A stretch of DNA of 64,000 nt from Clostridia bacterium (GTDB lineage Bacteria > Bacillota > Clostridia > Christensenellales > Christensenellaceae): contig JAFRTU010000007.1 in the NCBI GenBank assembly GCA_017439085.1, positions 1 to 64,000 of the forward strand, given 5' to 3'. Of the stretch, positions 17,186 to 25,253 are shown one piece after another. Position numbers and translations under genes: made by a program. Below the pieces are notes generated by a model. That model worked only from the letters and a program-made list of their open reading frames with translations. It had not been told where the DNA came from and made no database searches. The stretch's first letter is position 1, and each line of letters opens with the position of its first letter.

Positions 17186-17544
17186 AGGCTGAAGGCTCTG
17201 AAAGAAGAGACACAAGGGACAGGCATACCGTCCAGGTGAGGCTCAGGAAGGAAGAATACGAAAGGCTTGTAAAAGATGCAGACAGGCTCGGTATAAAGCC
17301 TTCCCTCCTTGCATACATGGCTGTAAAGGGGCTCCGCATTAAGGACAGGGTACCCGAGTCCCTGATATATAAGCTCTCGGTCATGGAGGAGAAGATGGGG
17401 CTTCTTAACGACCTCAGGGATTCCCTCATGATGGAGGACAGGGAGGATACGGTGAGGGAGATAACGGAGCTCATGGGGAGGCTCAGGGAGACTCTCCTCT
17501 CGATAGAGAGGATGTACATATATCCCGAAGGAGGAAGACCGTGA
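17182..17544 (+). CDS. mobC: MobC-like relaxosome accessory protein
   Basis: This 120-aa protein lies directly before the relaxase and overlaps it by four bases, the usual position for the accessory protein that opens oriT. The N-terminal half is ribbon-helix-helix-like (RHTVQVRLRKEEYERLVKDA, GIKPSLLAYMAVKGL). The rest is helical with a heptad character (YKLSVMEEKMGLLNDLRDSL). Start ATG overlaps the previous stop. Symbol by role and position rather than by close identity. Confidence 0.65.
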   Translation: MKAEGSERRDTRDRHTVQVRLRKEEYERLVKDADRLGIKPSLLAYMAVKGLRIKDRVPESLIYKLSVMEEKMGLLNDLRDSLMMEDREDTVREITELMGRLRETLLSIERMYIYPEGGRP

Positions 17545-18872
17545 GCACTCTGAAACTATATTCCGTGAAAGAGGATCCTGAGAGATTGATCCGCTACATC
17601 CAGGATCCGGTAAAGACGACTGCGGTATACACGAAGAAGGATGAGGGGGAGAGGAACTTCACTTATCTCCGTCTCGTATACAACGGCTCACTCAACTGTT
17701 CGGCGGAGAATGCGGCCTTGGAGTTCAATATGGTTCAGTCAAGGTTCAGGAGGAACATAGTGAACAAAGCGCTCCACATGATACTGGGACTTGGAGAGAG
17801 CGTGCCGCCGTATAAGGCGATGGACATAGGCATGAGACTGTTGAAGCTCACCTTCGGTACGTCGTTTCAGTGTCTTTATTCCGTCCACCTGAACGTACCC
17901 ATGACCCATGTGCACATGCTGATAAACCCGGTGTCCCATACGGACGGGAGGAGGCTCAGGATCAGCATGGAGGATCTTCTGTCCATAAGGAGCGTGGCCT
18001 CTCTGCTGCTCACTTTTAACGGTCTCGAACCGTTGAGGGAGCTTGGGACCCCAAGGGAGAGCATAAATGCCACTGCCCTTCAGGAGATGAAGAAGGGGAT
18101 AGTGAACAGGGAGTCCCTTGCCATGAACTGCATAGACGAGGCAGTGAGGCATTCGTATACCTTCTCGGACTTCCGTTTCCTCATGAAGGAGATGGGCTAT
18201 GAACTCATAAATACTGGAAAGAAGGGATATCCGTCACTAAAGCTCGTAAACGAGGACTACAGGCTCCTGCTCTCAAGGCTGGGAAAGTCGTACTCTTTGG
18301 AGTCCATAAGGAAGAGGATAGACGAGAACGCCCTTCTGTCTGATGAGAGAGGGCTTGGCAATATGCTCTCGGGCACCTCACCCTATTCCCTTATGACAAG
18401 GGAAGACAGGATAAGGAGCATGAAGGGCATATACGGAGAGCACATTAGGTTCGCTCTCGACATAGGGGCACTGTCGAGATTCGGAAGGGATCTTTCAGTG
18501 CTGGACCCGGAAAGGAAGAGCGAGCTTCTCAGGAACAAGGATCTCTTAATGAAACTCTCTCTCATGAAGGAGCATAAGATAGAGGATGAAAGGGATATGG
18601 AGAAGACCGGAAGGATGTTAAGGCGTGAGGTCTCTTCCTTAAGGAGGATATACAGATGTGCGGACCATGCAGGAAGGCATGCATCTCGTGAGGATATAGG
18701 GACATATGACAGGATGATATTCTCCCTCAGGGAAAGGATCACTTCTGTCAGAAGGAACATGAGGCTCCTTAACAAGATAAGGAAGGATCTCCCCATGATA
18801 CTTGAATACAATACTAAGAACGAACTGAAGAAGGAGGAAAGAACGGTTGAGCATGAGTTCGGAAGCAGCTGA
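17541..18872 (+). CDS. Relaxase (MOBP-like)
   Basis: This 443-aa enzyme probably nicks one strand at oriT through a tyrosine and pilots it to the recipient. The core is in residues 1-150: possible catalytic tyrosines near the N-terminus (RYIQDP, TAVYTKKDEG), a long helix (AALEFNMVQSRFRRNIVNKA) and the metal-binding THVHMLINPVSHTDGRRL near 121, whose spaced His residues mark the HUH fold. The C-terminal 250 residues are Arg/Lys-rich helices. GTG start with GGAGGAAG upstream. It overlaps MobC-like and PcfB-like genes on either side. The nearest familiar group is MOBP from Clostridia elements; the subfamily is not certain. Confidence 0.82.
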   Translation: MSTLKLYSVKEDPERLIRYIQDPVKTTAVYTKKDEGERNFTYLRLVYNGSLNCSAENAALEFNMVQSRFRRNIVNKALHMILGLGESVPPYKAMDIGMRLLKLTFGTSFQCLYSVHLNVPMTHVHMLINPVSHTDGRRLRISMEDLLSIRSVASLLLTFNGLEPLRELGTPRESINATALQEMKKGIVNRESLAMNCIDEAVRHSYTFSDFRFLMKEMGYELINTGKKGYPSLKLVNEDYRLLLSRLGKSYSLESIRKRIDENALLSDERGLGNMLSGTSPYSLMTREDRIRSMKGIYGEHIRFALDIGALSRFGRDLSVLDPERKSELLRNKDLLMKLSLMKEHKIEDERDMEKTGRMLRREVSSLRRIYRCADHAGRHASREDIGTYDRMIFSLRERITSVRRNMRLLNKIRKDLPMILEYNTKNELKKEERTVEHEFGSS

Positions 18873-19389
18873 ACAGACGGTAAGGATAGCCCTTGAGGCC
18901 GGAGAGATGGCTTTAAAAGTATCGGGAAGCATAACTGAAGAGATCATAAGGATGCTTGCAAAGAAGTTGAGGGAAGAGGAGAAGGATACGAAGAAGCCGG
19001 TGACGGAGCTATTGAGATCTGGAGAAGACATATCCGTGTTCAGGATCGGGGATACGGACGGGGAGGAGCTGTTGAAAGAGACGAGGAGGTTCGGCATACC
19101 GTCAGGGATACTGAGAAACGAAGGCTCTGAGGATGCCCTTTTACTGTTCTCCTCAGGGAACGAGAAAAAGATGAGGAGGATATTGGACAGCATGAACATG
19201 AAGGACAGGGACTTGGTGAAAAGTAACGGAAAAAACCTCCTTCGGTCAGACGGAGGATCAGGGAGCTCTCCTTCCTTCGGAACAGGAGACGCTAGGGAGT
19301 CCGTGAGGAAGAAGATGGGAGAATTAGGGCCAGTTAAGATCCGAAAGGGAAAGGTGAAGATGAAGGAAGACATGGGGGTGAGCATATGA
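18847..19389 (+). CDS. PcfB/DUF3801-family conjugation protein
   Basis: This 180-aa protein has the PcfB pattern: AEQTVRIALEAGEMALKVSG at the N-terminus, a KKLREEEKDTKKPVTELLRSG helix and RRFGIPSGILRN with an IDSMNMKDR-like end. PcfB of enterococcal plasmids works with the coupling protein and relaxase. It starts at TTG 18847, eight bases after AAGGAGGAAAG and inside the relaxase 3' end; ATG 18853 is the alternative. The C-terminal 50 residues are basic and probably disordered. Confidence 0.8.
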   Translation: MSMSSEAAEQTVRIALEAGEMALKVSGSITEEIIRMLAKKLREEEKDTKKPVTELLRSGEDISVFRIGDTDGEELLKETRRFGIPSGILRNEGSEDALLLFSSGNEKKMRRILDSMNMKDRDLVKSNGKNLLRSDGGSGSSPSFGTGDARESVRKKMGELGPVKIRKGKVKMKEDMGVSI

Positions 19390-20195
19390 CTGAAGGCTAC
19401 AGGACTCCGGGAGTCACTGAGGTGTACGTGAAGACGAAGAGGGACCTCAAGGATTCCCTTATGAGATATGCCTCCGAAGAGACGGAGAGGATAAGGGATT
19501 CGAAGGGAGAATATCTTGAATATCTGGATATCTCCTCCAGGTTCGCAAACTTCTCCGTAAACAATCTGCTCCTGATAAAGAAGCAGATGCCCGAGGCCAC
19601 CGACCTCAGGACCTTCGAAGGCTGGTACAGGGAGGGAATAAGGTTAAGGGACGGGGCGTTCCCCGTATCCCTGATACAGAAGGAGAAGACGAAGGATAAG
19701 GACGGGAAGGAGCATTTCACGAGCGAGAGGTTCTATGATGCAAGGGACACAGTATTCGGAGCCAGAGTTGCCATTAAAAGAGAGATAGAGGAGCTCATAA
19801 ACGGTGCCGAGAGGCTTGCGGGAAGGAATGCGGGCGACAGGCTCCCCTTCGGAGACGATGTGATAAGGGATGAACTTTTTGAGCTCCTTAGGGAAGGGAT
19901 CTCTCCTCTAATAGACAGGGAAGGCATCACCGATGAGAGGAGGAAGAAGCTCATAACTGATTCGGTCATATATGCGGTGATGAGAAGATACAGGATAGAA
20001 GTATCGCCGGATGAAGTGGACATCTCAGGCCTGAAGGACATAAAAGACGTGGCGGACATTAAAACCTGCCTTAATTCCGTGAGGAACGTCTTTCGAAGGG
20101 CGGCTTACGTTATAGATGACGAGCTCATGAAGAAGGACATGGCGGAGAGGCTCCTCCATGATAATGAAAGGGAAGAAACCGTCATGACCATATGA
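19386..20195 (+). CDS. ArdC/LtrC-like protein without the peptidase motif
   Basis: This 269-aa protein has residues 45-100 with the same N-terminal pattern as the gene at 10462 (FANFSVNNLLLIKKQMPEAT, then TFEGWYREGIRLRDGAFPV), a single-strand DNA-binding type domain. The C-terminal 150 residues are helical and contain no HExxH, so it is a second, protease-less member. It starts at ATG 19386, overlapping the PcfB stop, and closes the first transfer operon. It may protect or organise the transferred strand. Confidence 0.7.
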   Translation: MTEGYRTPGVTEVYVKTKRDLKDSLMRYASEETERIRDSKGEYLEYLDISSRFANFSVNNLLLIKKQMPEATDLRTFEGWYREGIRLRDGAFPVSLIQKEKTKDKDGKEHFTSERFYDARDTVFGARVAIKREIEELINGAERLAGRNAGDRLPFGDDVIRDELFELLREGISPLIDREGITDERRKKLITDSVIYAVMRRYRIEVSPDEVDISGLKDIKDVADIKTCLNSVRNVFRRAAYVIDDELMKKDMAERLLHDNEREETVMTI

Positions 20196-20241
20196 CCCGG
20201 GGATGATATAATCAGATAGGACAAAACGGGAGGTATCTCAT

Positions 20242-20817
20242 ATGCACGTGTTACAGGAACTGCCGGAAGGCTACGAAGAGAAACTGAAGATAGACCTACA
20301 GAACGACAAGAAGACCATGCTCATCATCAATATAGCGGCCAACGTCGCAATGGTGCTGATGCTGGTGCTGATGCACTTCATAGTGCCATTCACCTCGTAC
20401 ATCGACCTTGAAGGGAGTCTTCTGGTCTATTTCCTCAAGATCTTCCTGATCCTTGCCGCATACGGGGCATATCTGATACTCCATGAGGCCACACACGGGA
20501 TAGTCATGAAAATGTTCGGTGCAAAGGAAGTGAAGTTCGGCTTCACTGGTCTATATGCATATGCCGGCAGCAGTGCCGACTATTTCGACAAGCTCTCGTA
20601 TTACTGCGTCGCCCTAGCCCCCTTAACCGTATGGAGCATAATACTCCTTTTGATATGCCTTATCGTGCCCGGAAGCTGGGTATGGCTGCCGTATTTCGTG
20701 CAGGCGGGGAACATCGCGGGCTCCTTCGGGGACCTCTATGTATTTGCAAGGCTTTTAAAGATGAAGGACATCTTTGTTAGGGACACAGGAGTAAACATGA
20801 GCGTGTTCGGCAAATAA
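20242..20817 (+). CDS. DUF3267-type membrane zincin
   Basis: This 191-aa integral membrane protein is probably a metallopeptidase. It has about four hydrophobic segments (27-50, 62-82, 118-140, 143-165). The motif HEATHG near residue 84 sits within the second and matches the HExxH of DUF3267 proteins. A later NIAGSFGDLYV near 163 is the second conserved block, where the third zinc ligand (Asp) is expected. GGAGG lies 8 bases before the ATG. It is the first gene of a block without transfer functions. Substrate unknown. Confidence 0.82.
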   Translation: MHVLQELPEGYEEKLKIDLQNDKKTMLIINIAANVAMVLMLVLMHFIVPFTSYIDLEGSLLVYFLKIFLILAAYGAYLILHEATHGIVMKMFGAKEVKFGFTGLYAYAGSSADYFDKLSYYCVALAPLTVWSIILLLICLIVPGSWVWLPYFVQAGNIAGSFGDLYVFARLLKMKDIFVRDTGVNMSVFGK

Positions 20818-20892
20818 ATCACTTGGGACCCTCATACGGGGATGAAAGTATAGTATAATCAAACTAGAGAATCATATGACTGAGGTGCTGAT

Positions 20893-21453
20893 ATGAAGAA
20901 CATAGGTACTCAGGATATATACACAGCAAGACTGATACTCAGGCGTTTCAGCATGGACGACGCACAGAAGATGTTCGACAACTGGGCCAGCGACGACGAG
21001 GTCACCACATACCTCACATGGCCTACTCACAGGACCGTTGAGGATACGAAGGACATCCTGAAGCTCTGGACCGACAGTTATGAGAAAGACAACTTCTATC
21101 TCTGGGCAATATGCTTCGTAGAGACTCCGGAGGAGCCTATAGGGAGCATCAGCGTGGTCGCCATGAACGAGGACATCTCGGAGATCGAGATAGGCTACTG
21201 CATACAGAAGGACTACTGGCATCAGGGAGTCACGTCGGAAGCGTTCATGGGTCTCATAGAGTATTTCTTCAATGAGACGGACGTGAACAGGATAATCGCG
21301 AGATATGACGTGAGGAACATCAACTCCGGATATGTCATGAAGAAATGCGGTCTCATGTATGAGGGAACGCTGAGGAGCGGAGGCAGGAACAATCAGGGGA
21401 TCTGCGACTGTGATGTATATTCGATACTGAGGAAGGACTATTTCCACAGTTAA
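20893..21453 (+). CDS. RimJ/RimL-type GNAT acetyltransferase
   Basis: This 186-aa protein is a complete single-domain acetyltransferase. It opens with TARLILRRFSMDDAQKMFDNW, then ISEIEIGYCIQKDYWHQGVTSEAF, which is the typical beta4-loop-helix acetyl-CoA site of ribosomal-protein or antibiotic acetylases, and RYDVRNINSGYVMKKCGL. The ATG at 20893 follows TGAGGTG. A hairpin at 21471 ends the transcript. Substrate not predictable. Confidence 0.88.
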   Translation: MKNIGTQDIYTARLILRRFSMDDAQKMFDNWASDDEVTTYLTWPTHRTVEDTKDILKLWTDSYEKDNFYLWAICFVETPEEPIGSISVVAMNEDISEIEIGYCIQKDYWHQGVTSEAFMGLIEYFFNETDVNRIIARYDVRNINSGYVMKKCGLMYEGTLRSGGRNNQGICDCDVYSILRKDYFHS

Positions 21454-21470
21454 GAGGAAAAGATCAGACG

Positions 21471-21497
21471 GACCGGAGCCTTGTGCTCCGGTCGTTT
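21471..21497 (+). terminator. Terminator-like hairpin
   Basis: GACCGGAGC (21471-21479) pairs perfectly with GCTCCGGTC (21485-21493), followed by a short GTTTGA. Confidence 0.6.
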
Positions 21498-21532
21498 GAT
21501 ATCAGGGACAGATATAGTAATCGGAGAGACAT

Positions 21533-22093
21533 ATGAAGATATATCTTGCAAGACACGGAGAGACCGACTGGAACAAAGAGAAGAGGTTTCAGGGGCACAG
21601 GGACATACCGATGAATGAAACCGGGATAAGGCAGATGGAGGAGCTTGCCCGTAGGATTAAAGAAACGGGCATCACATTTACCGGGATCATATCGAGTCCG
21701 TTAAAGAGGGCAATGAAGAGTGCTGAGATGATAGCGGAAAAGACAGGATATTCCGGAAGCATCGTCACAGACAGGGACTTCATTGAGAGGGACTGCGGGC
21801 TACTTGAAGGGACAGTATGGAAGGAAGGGCTCGATATTAATGATCCCTCATACGGATTAGAGACCATAAATGATCTGATAGACAGGGCCGGAAGAGCACT
21901 CCGCAAATACTCGTTTACGGATGATGAGGATATACTCATAGTCTCTCACGGAGCCATACTTGCGGCAGTAAGGACTGTACTCTCGGAGGGAAGTATCGAC
22001 TATTACGACAGGTCGGTCCCCATTATCCAGGGAAACATCCTCTGCTGCGAAAAGGAAGACGGAAAGGAAACGGTATTCCATCAACTGTTCTGA
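21533..22093 (+). CDS. Histidine phosphatase (phosphoglycerate mutase-like)
   Basis: This 186-aa phosphatase carries the catalytic RHG motif at the N-terminus (LARHGETDWNKEKRFQGH). The second histidine is in ILIVSHGAILAAVR near residue 143, with SSPLKRAMKSAEMIAE and the acid ERDCGLLEG in between. It likely hydrolyses a small phosphoester, like many broad-specificity members. It is followed 43 bases later by the amidohydrolase on the same strand. Confidence 0.92.
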   Translation: MKIYLARHGETDWNKEKRFQGHRDIPMNETGIRQMEELARRIKETGITFTGIISSPLKRAMKSAEMIAEKTGYSGSIVTDRDFIERDCGLLEGTVWKEGLDINDPSYGLETINDLIDRAGRALRKYSFTDDEDILIVSHGAILAAVRTVLSEGSIDYYDRSVPIIQGNILCCEKEDGKETVFHQLF

Positions 22094-22136
22094 AAATATA
22101 AATGACGGAAAAAGAACGACATCAGGAGGTCGATAT

Positions 22137-23426
22137 ATGGCATATGCGCTCATAAACGGCATAATACTTGACGGGAAAGAGGCTATGGTCCCCGTGAAGG
22201 ATAAGGCCGTACTGGTAAAAGACGGAAGGATAGCCGATATAACGGATAACGAGGATATACCCGAAGTCTATGAGAAAGTGGATCTTAGGGGAGCATATCT
22301 GCTTCCGGGACTCATAGACCTTCACGTGCATCTGGCAAGCAGCGGGAAGCCTCCTAAGGCAGACAGGAGACCGCCGAACTACAAGAAGCTGTTTGATATT
22401 CTCTCAAAAAGCAGGTTAGTGCTTGCGGTCATAAAGAGACTCACTGCGGGATATGCGAAGACCGAACTCATGAGCGGAGTCACCACCATACGCACAGTTG
22501 CCGGTATACTCGACATGGACGGAAGAGTGAGAGACGAGATAAATAAAGGAATTCTTAAGGGTCCGAGGATACTCTCCGCCAATACCGGGATATCGGTCCC
22601 GGGAGGGCATTTTGCAGGCTCAATAGCCACGGAAGCCGAAACGCCCGAGATGGCGGCAGAGCACGTTAGAAAGATAGCGGCTACGAAGCCTGATCTCATA
22701 AAGCTCATGATCACGGGAGGAGTCATGGATTCTTCGAGCGACGGGGAACCCGGAGTCCTTCGCATGCCTCCTGAGACAGTAAAGGCTGCTTGTGACGAGG
22801 CCCACAGGCTCGGATACAAAGTCGCAGCCCATGTGGAGAGCCCCGAAGGAGTAAGAGTGGCTCTTGAGAACGGAGTGGACACGATCGAACACGGAGCAAG
22901 GCTCACTGATGAGATGGTGGAACTGTTCAAAAAGAAAGGTGCTGCACTCATATCCACGATATCTCCTGCACTTCCGTATGCTGATTTCGAGCTTTCGGAG
23001 AGCCATGCTCTCCCTATTGCAAAGAAGAACGGTAAGATCGTAAAGGACGGTTGCATAGAATGTGCCATTATATGCAGAGAGAACGGTATACCTGTGGGGC
23101 TCGGAAACGATGTCGGATGTCCGTTCGTGCTCCACTACAACTTCTGGAGAGAGCTCTGCTATTTCCATAAGTACATCGGAGCCTCAAATAAGGAGTCCCT
23201 TTACAGGGCGACCCTCGGTAATGCGAAGATAGCAGGCATCGACAGAGAGACGGGGAGCATAGAGAAGGGCAAATCGGCAGACATGATAGTCGTGAAAGGG
23301 GATCCCCTTGAAGATCTGTCAGTTCTCCGCGACGTAAAAATGGTGATGATGAAGGGCGAGCTCATACGCCGTCCGAAGATAAGGAAACTTAAGCACGTGG
23401 ATGAGCTGCTGGACAGATATATGTGA
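22137..23426 (+). CDS. Metal-dependent amidohydrolase (imidazolonepropionase/prolidase-like)
   Basis: This 429-aa TIM-barrel hydrolase has first metal ligands in LIDLHVHLASSG near residue 60. Further ligands are in VAAHVESPEGVRVALENGVD, where the TIEHGARLT that follows gives the next histidine, and the catalytic Asp lies near GLGNDVG. The last block is AGIDRETGSIEKGKSADMIV. Close relatives include Xaa-Pro dipeptidases and other C-N hydrolases, so cleavage of a peptide or lactam bond is likely. The ATG follows AGGAGG. The esterase gene follows 24 bases later. Confidence 0.88.
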   Translation: MAYALINGIILDGKEAMVPVKDKAVLVKDGRIADITDNEDIPEVYEKVDLRGAYLLPGLIDLHVHLASSGKPPKADRRPPNYKKLFDILSKSRLVLAVIKRLTAGYAKTELMSGVTTIRTVAGILDMDGRVRDEINKGILKGPRILSANTGISVPGGHFAGSIATEAETPEMAAEHVRKIAATKPDLIKLMITGGVMDSSSDGEPGVLRMPPETVKAACDEAHRLGYKVAAHVESPEGVRVALENGVDTIEHGARLTDEMVELFKKKGAALISTISPALPYADFELSESHALPIAKKNGKIVKDGCIECAIICRENGIPVGLGNDVGCPFVLHYNFWRELCYFHKYIGASNKESLYRATLGNAKIAGIDRETGSIEKGKSADMIVVKGDPLEDLSVLRDVKMVMMKGELIRRPKIRKLKHVDELLDRYM

Positions 23427-23450
23427 ACCGCAAAGAAAGGCACTAAAGAT

Positions 23451-24353
23451 ATGGAGATGAATTTCGGGAGCTTTCCGAATAATGATGAAAAAGTGGATGG
23501 TATGATCACCGTCAGGGCAGATGATACGAGCGTATTTCCGACGCTTCTTGAGACAAGACCCGTATATGCAGAAAAGGACGGATATCCTCTTCACGTGGAC
23601 CTTGCCATCCCAGAGGATGCCCTGGATCTCAGGCGCACATATCCGGTGATTTTCTACGTAAAGGGATCTTCATGGAACAAGCAGAGGACAGTCAGGAGCC
23701 TTCTTAACTTTGCTCCCTTCGTGAGAGCAGGCTATATAGTGGCCTTCATTGAATACAGGCCTAAGCAGGTGGCCCCGATACCGGCCCAGATAGAGGATGC
23801 CTTCGATGCCATCCGTTTCCTTATAGACAATAAGAGCAGGTTCCACATCGATACTGATAACATGTTCGTGTCAGGAGATTCTTCCGGAGGCCATACGGCT
23901 CTATCGGTATTCGCAACATGGAATACCCATAAGTTCGACAGGGGAGAAGGAGAACTTCCAAAACTCAGAGGCTGCATAGATTTCTACGCCCCTGCAGACA
24001 TGAGCATGTATGCTGAGGATTTCATAGAGATCATACCTGAGCTGAAGGAAAGGTTCAAAAAGAGCGTGGTGGCGGGAGTGGACATCATAAACGATAAGGA
24101 GACCGCAAGAAAGTATTCTCCGCAGTACATGTTTAAAGAGGAAAGGAAATATCCTCCGGTCCTCATATGTCACGGCTCAAAGGATACTCTTGTTCCATTC
24201 AAGCAGAGCATCAGGCTTTTCGAGAGACTGAAGGAGATCGGAGTAGATACGGAGTTCATAAAGGTGGACGGGGCAGATCACGGAAAGAACCTCTTCTGGA
24301 CCGACGCACTCTTTGAAAGAGTCATCGCGTTCTTAAGGAAGAACACTTTTTAA
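23451..24353 (+). CDS. Alpha/beta hydrolase (esterase/lipase-like)
   Basis: This 300-aa hydrolase has a complete triad: nucleophile in SGDSSGGHTAL near residue 143, acid in HGSKDTLVPF near 245 and histidine in DGADHGKNLF near 281. The strand before the oxyanion loop is YPVIFYVKGSSWNK. There is no signal peptide. It fits the BD-FAE/dipeptidyl-peptidase-like serine hydrolase group. Followed by a 47-aa gene after 21 bases. Confidence 0.87.
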   Translation: MEMNFGSFPNNDEKVDGMITVRADDTSVFPTLLETRPVYAEKDGYPLHVDLAIPEDALDLRRTYPVIFYVKGSSWNKQRTVRSLLNFAPFVRAGYIVAFIEYRPKQVAPIPAQIEDAFDAIRFLIDNKSRFHIDTDNMFVSGDSSGGHTALSVFATWNTHKFDRGEGELPKLRGCIDFYAPADMSMYAEDFIEIIPELKERFKKSVVAGVDIINDKETARKYSPQYMFKEERKYPPVLICHGSKDTLVPFKQSIRLFERLKEIGVDTEFIKVDGADHGKNLFWTDALFERVIAFLRKNTF

Positions 24354-24374
24354 TACTGTACGGAGAAATATATT

Positions 24375-24518
24375 ATGAGTGAAGAGAAAAAAACACCAAA
24401 GCTCAGTGAGGAAGTCAAGAAGAGAGATGCAGATAAATTCTGTAAACCAGCGAAATGGGGAAGAGTTTTTGATTCAAATGGTAAAGAAATCAAGATAGAA
24501 ATCGAGAAGAAGCCGTAA
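24375..24518 (+). CDS. 47-aa microprotein, paralogue of the gene at 47370
   Basis: This small gene is too short for routine calling. It encodes MSEEKKTPKLSEEVKKRDAD followed by KFCKPAKWGRVFDSNGKEIK and a Lys/Glu-rich end. GGAGAAAT precedes the ATG and a terminator follows 21 bases after the stop. The gene at 47370-47510 encodes a 46-aa relative that shares EKKTPKLSE, the RDADKFC block and the D-x-NG-x-x-IK end. Conservation of frame and amino acids at two distant loci supports real translation. Function unknown; the single Cys at residue 23 is shared. Confidence 0.7.
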   Translation: MSEEKKTPKLSEEVKKRDADKFCKPAKWGRVFDSNGKEIKIEIEKKP

Positions 24519-24538
24519 ACTGTACATGGACCAATAAA

Positions 24539-24564
24539 GGACACTGCATTTCGGTGTCCTTTTT
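24539..24564 (+). terminator. Intrinsic terminator of the 47-aa gene
   Basis: GGACAC (24539-24544) pairs with GTGTCC (24554-24559), extended by A-T pairs, then five T residues. Confidence 0.75.
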
Positions 24565-24734
24565 ATATTGGAATCTCATGAAAAAAGTACTCTGTGCATT
24601 TTTCGGACGTTTTGTTCAAATCCGTCCGAAAAATCAGTGTATTTATTAATTTAGCATTGTATTATTTGCTTATTTCATATTTATCGTGGTATATAATTTA
24701 TCAGAGATTCGATTACAAAGGATTGAGGGTATCT

Positions 24735-25205
24735 ATGAACAGAAAAGATATTGAGACTTATACCGCCCAGGTCAATCATGGCGTTATTCCCCGTATTTTC
24801 AGAACGATAGTGGATTTCATGGAAAAACTGAGGAGGTATTTCGATACGGTCATCTATGATTATGAAGTGGGTACAATTACGGAAGGCTTCCTCGATTATA
24901 CGTATTTTTCATTCAGCGATGATTTTCTGAAGTCCAGAGGACTTAAGTGTCTGATCCTCATAGATCATTCCGTGCTGGACATAGAGACATGGATCATCGG
25001 GAAGTCAAAGAGGGTAAATGACGAATACATAGAGAGGTTCTCTAAGACCCCTTTAAGGGACAAAGAGGATCTCAACATGAGATACGCCGCAAGGGTGATA
25101 GTGGATGACAGTCCTTCATTCAAGACAGATATTGAATACATGGCTTTCGTGGTCGACAGGGCGACCGAGGCGGCAGCATCCTTCAAGTCCTACATCAATG
25201 ACTGA
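24735..25205 (+). CDS. Conserved hypothetical protein (DUF7000-like)
   Basis: This 156-aa soluble protein begins at ATG 24735 (MNRKDIETYTAQVNHGVIPR); GAGGGT lies 7 bases upstream. The frame extends further upstream but there lacks coding character. Blocks GTITEGFLDYTYFSFSDDFLKS and CLILIDHSVLDIETWIIGKS resemble a small Bacillota family I know as DUF7000, from memory only. No catalytic motif is visible. A TATAAT-like box at 24692-24697 lies 38 bases upstream. It is the last gene before the coupling protein. Confidence 0.65.
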   Translation: MNRKDIETYTAQVNHGVIPRIFRTIVDFMEKLRRYFDTVIYDYEVGTITEGFLDYTYFSFSDDFLKSRGLKCLILIDHSVLDIETWIIGKSKRVNDEYIERFSKTPLRDKEDLNMRYAARVIVDDSPSFKTDIEYMAFVVDRATEAAASFKSYIND

Positions 25206-25253
25206 AAAGGAGAGACATATATAGAAAGGATCGCATATTATCTCGCCGGTCTG

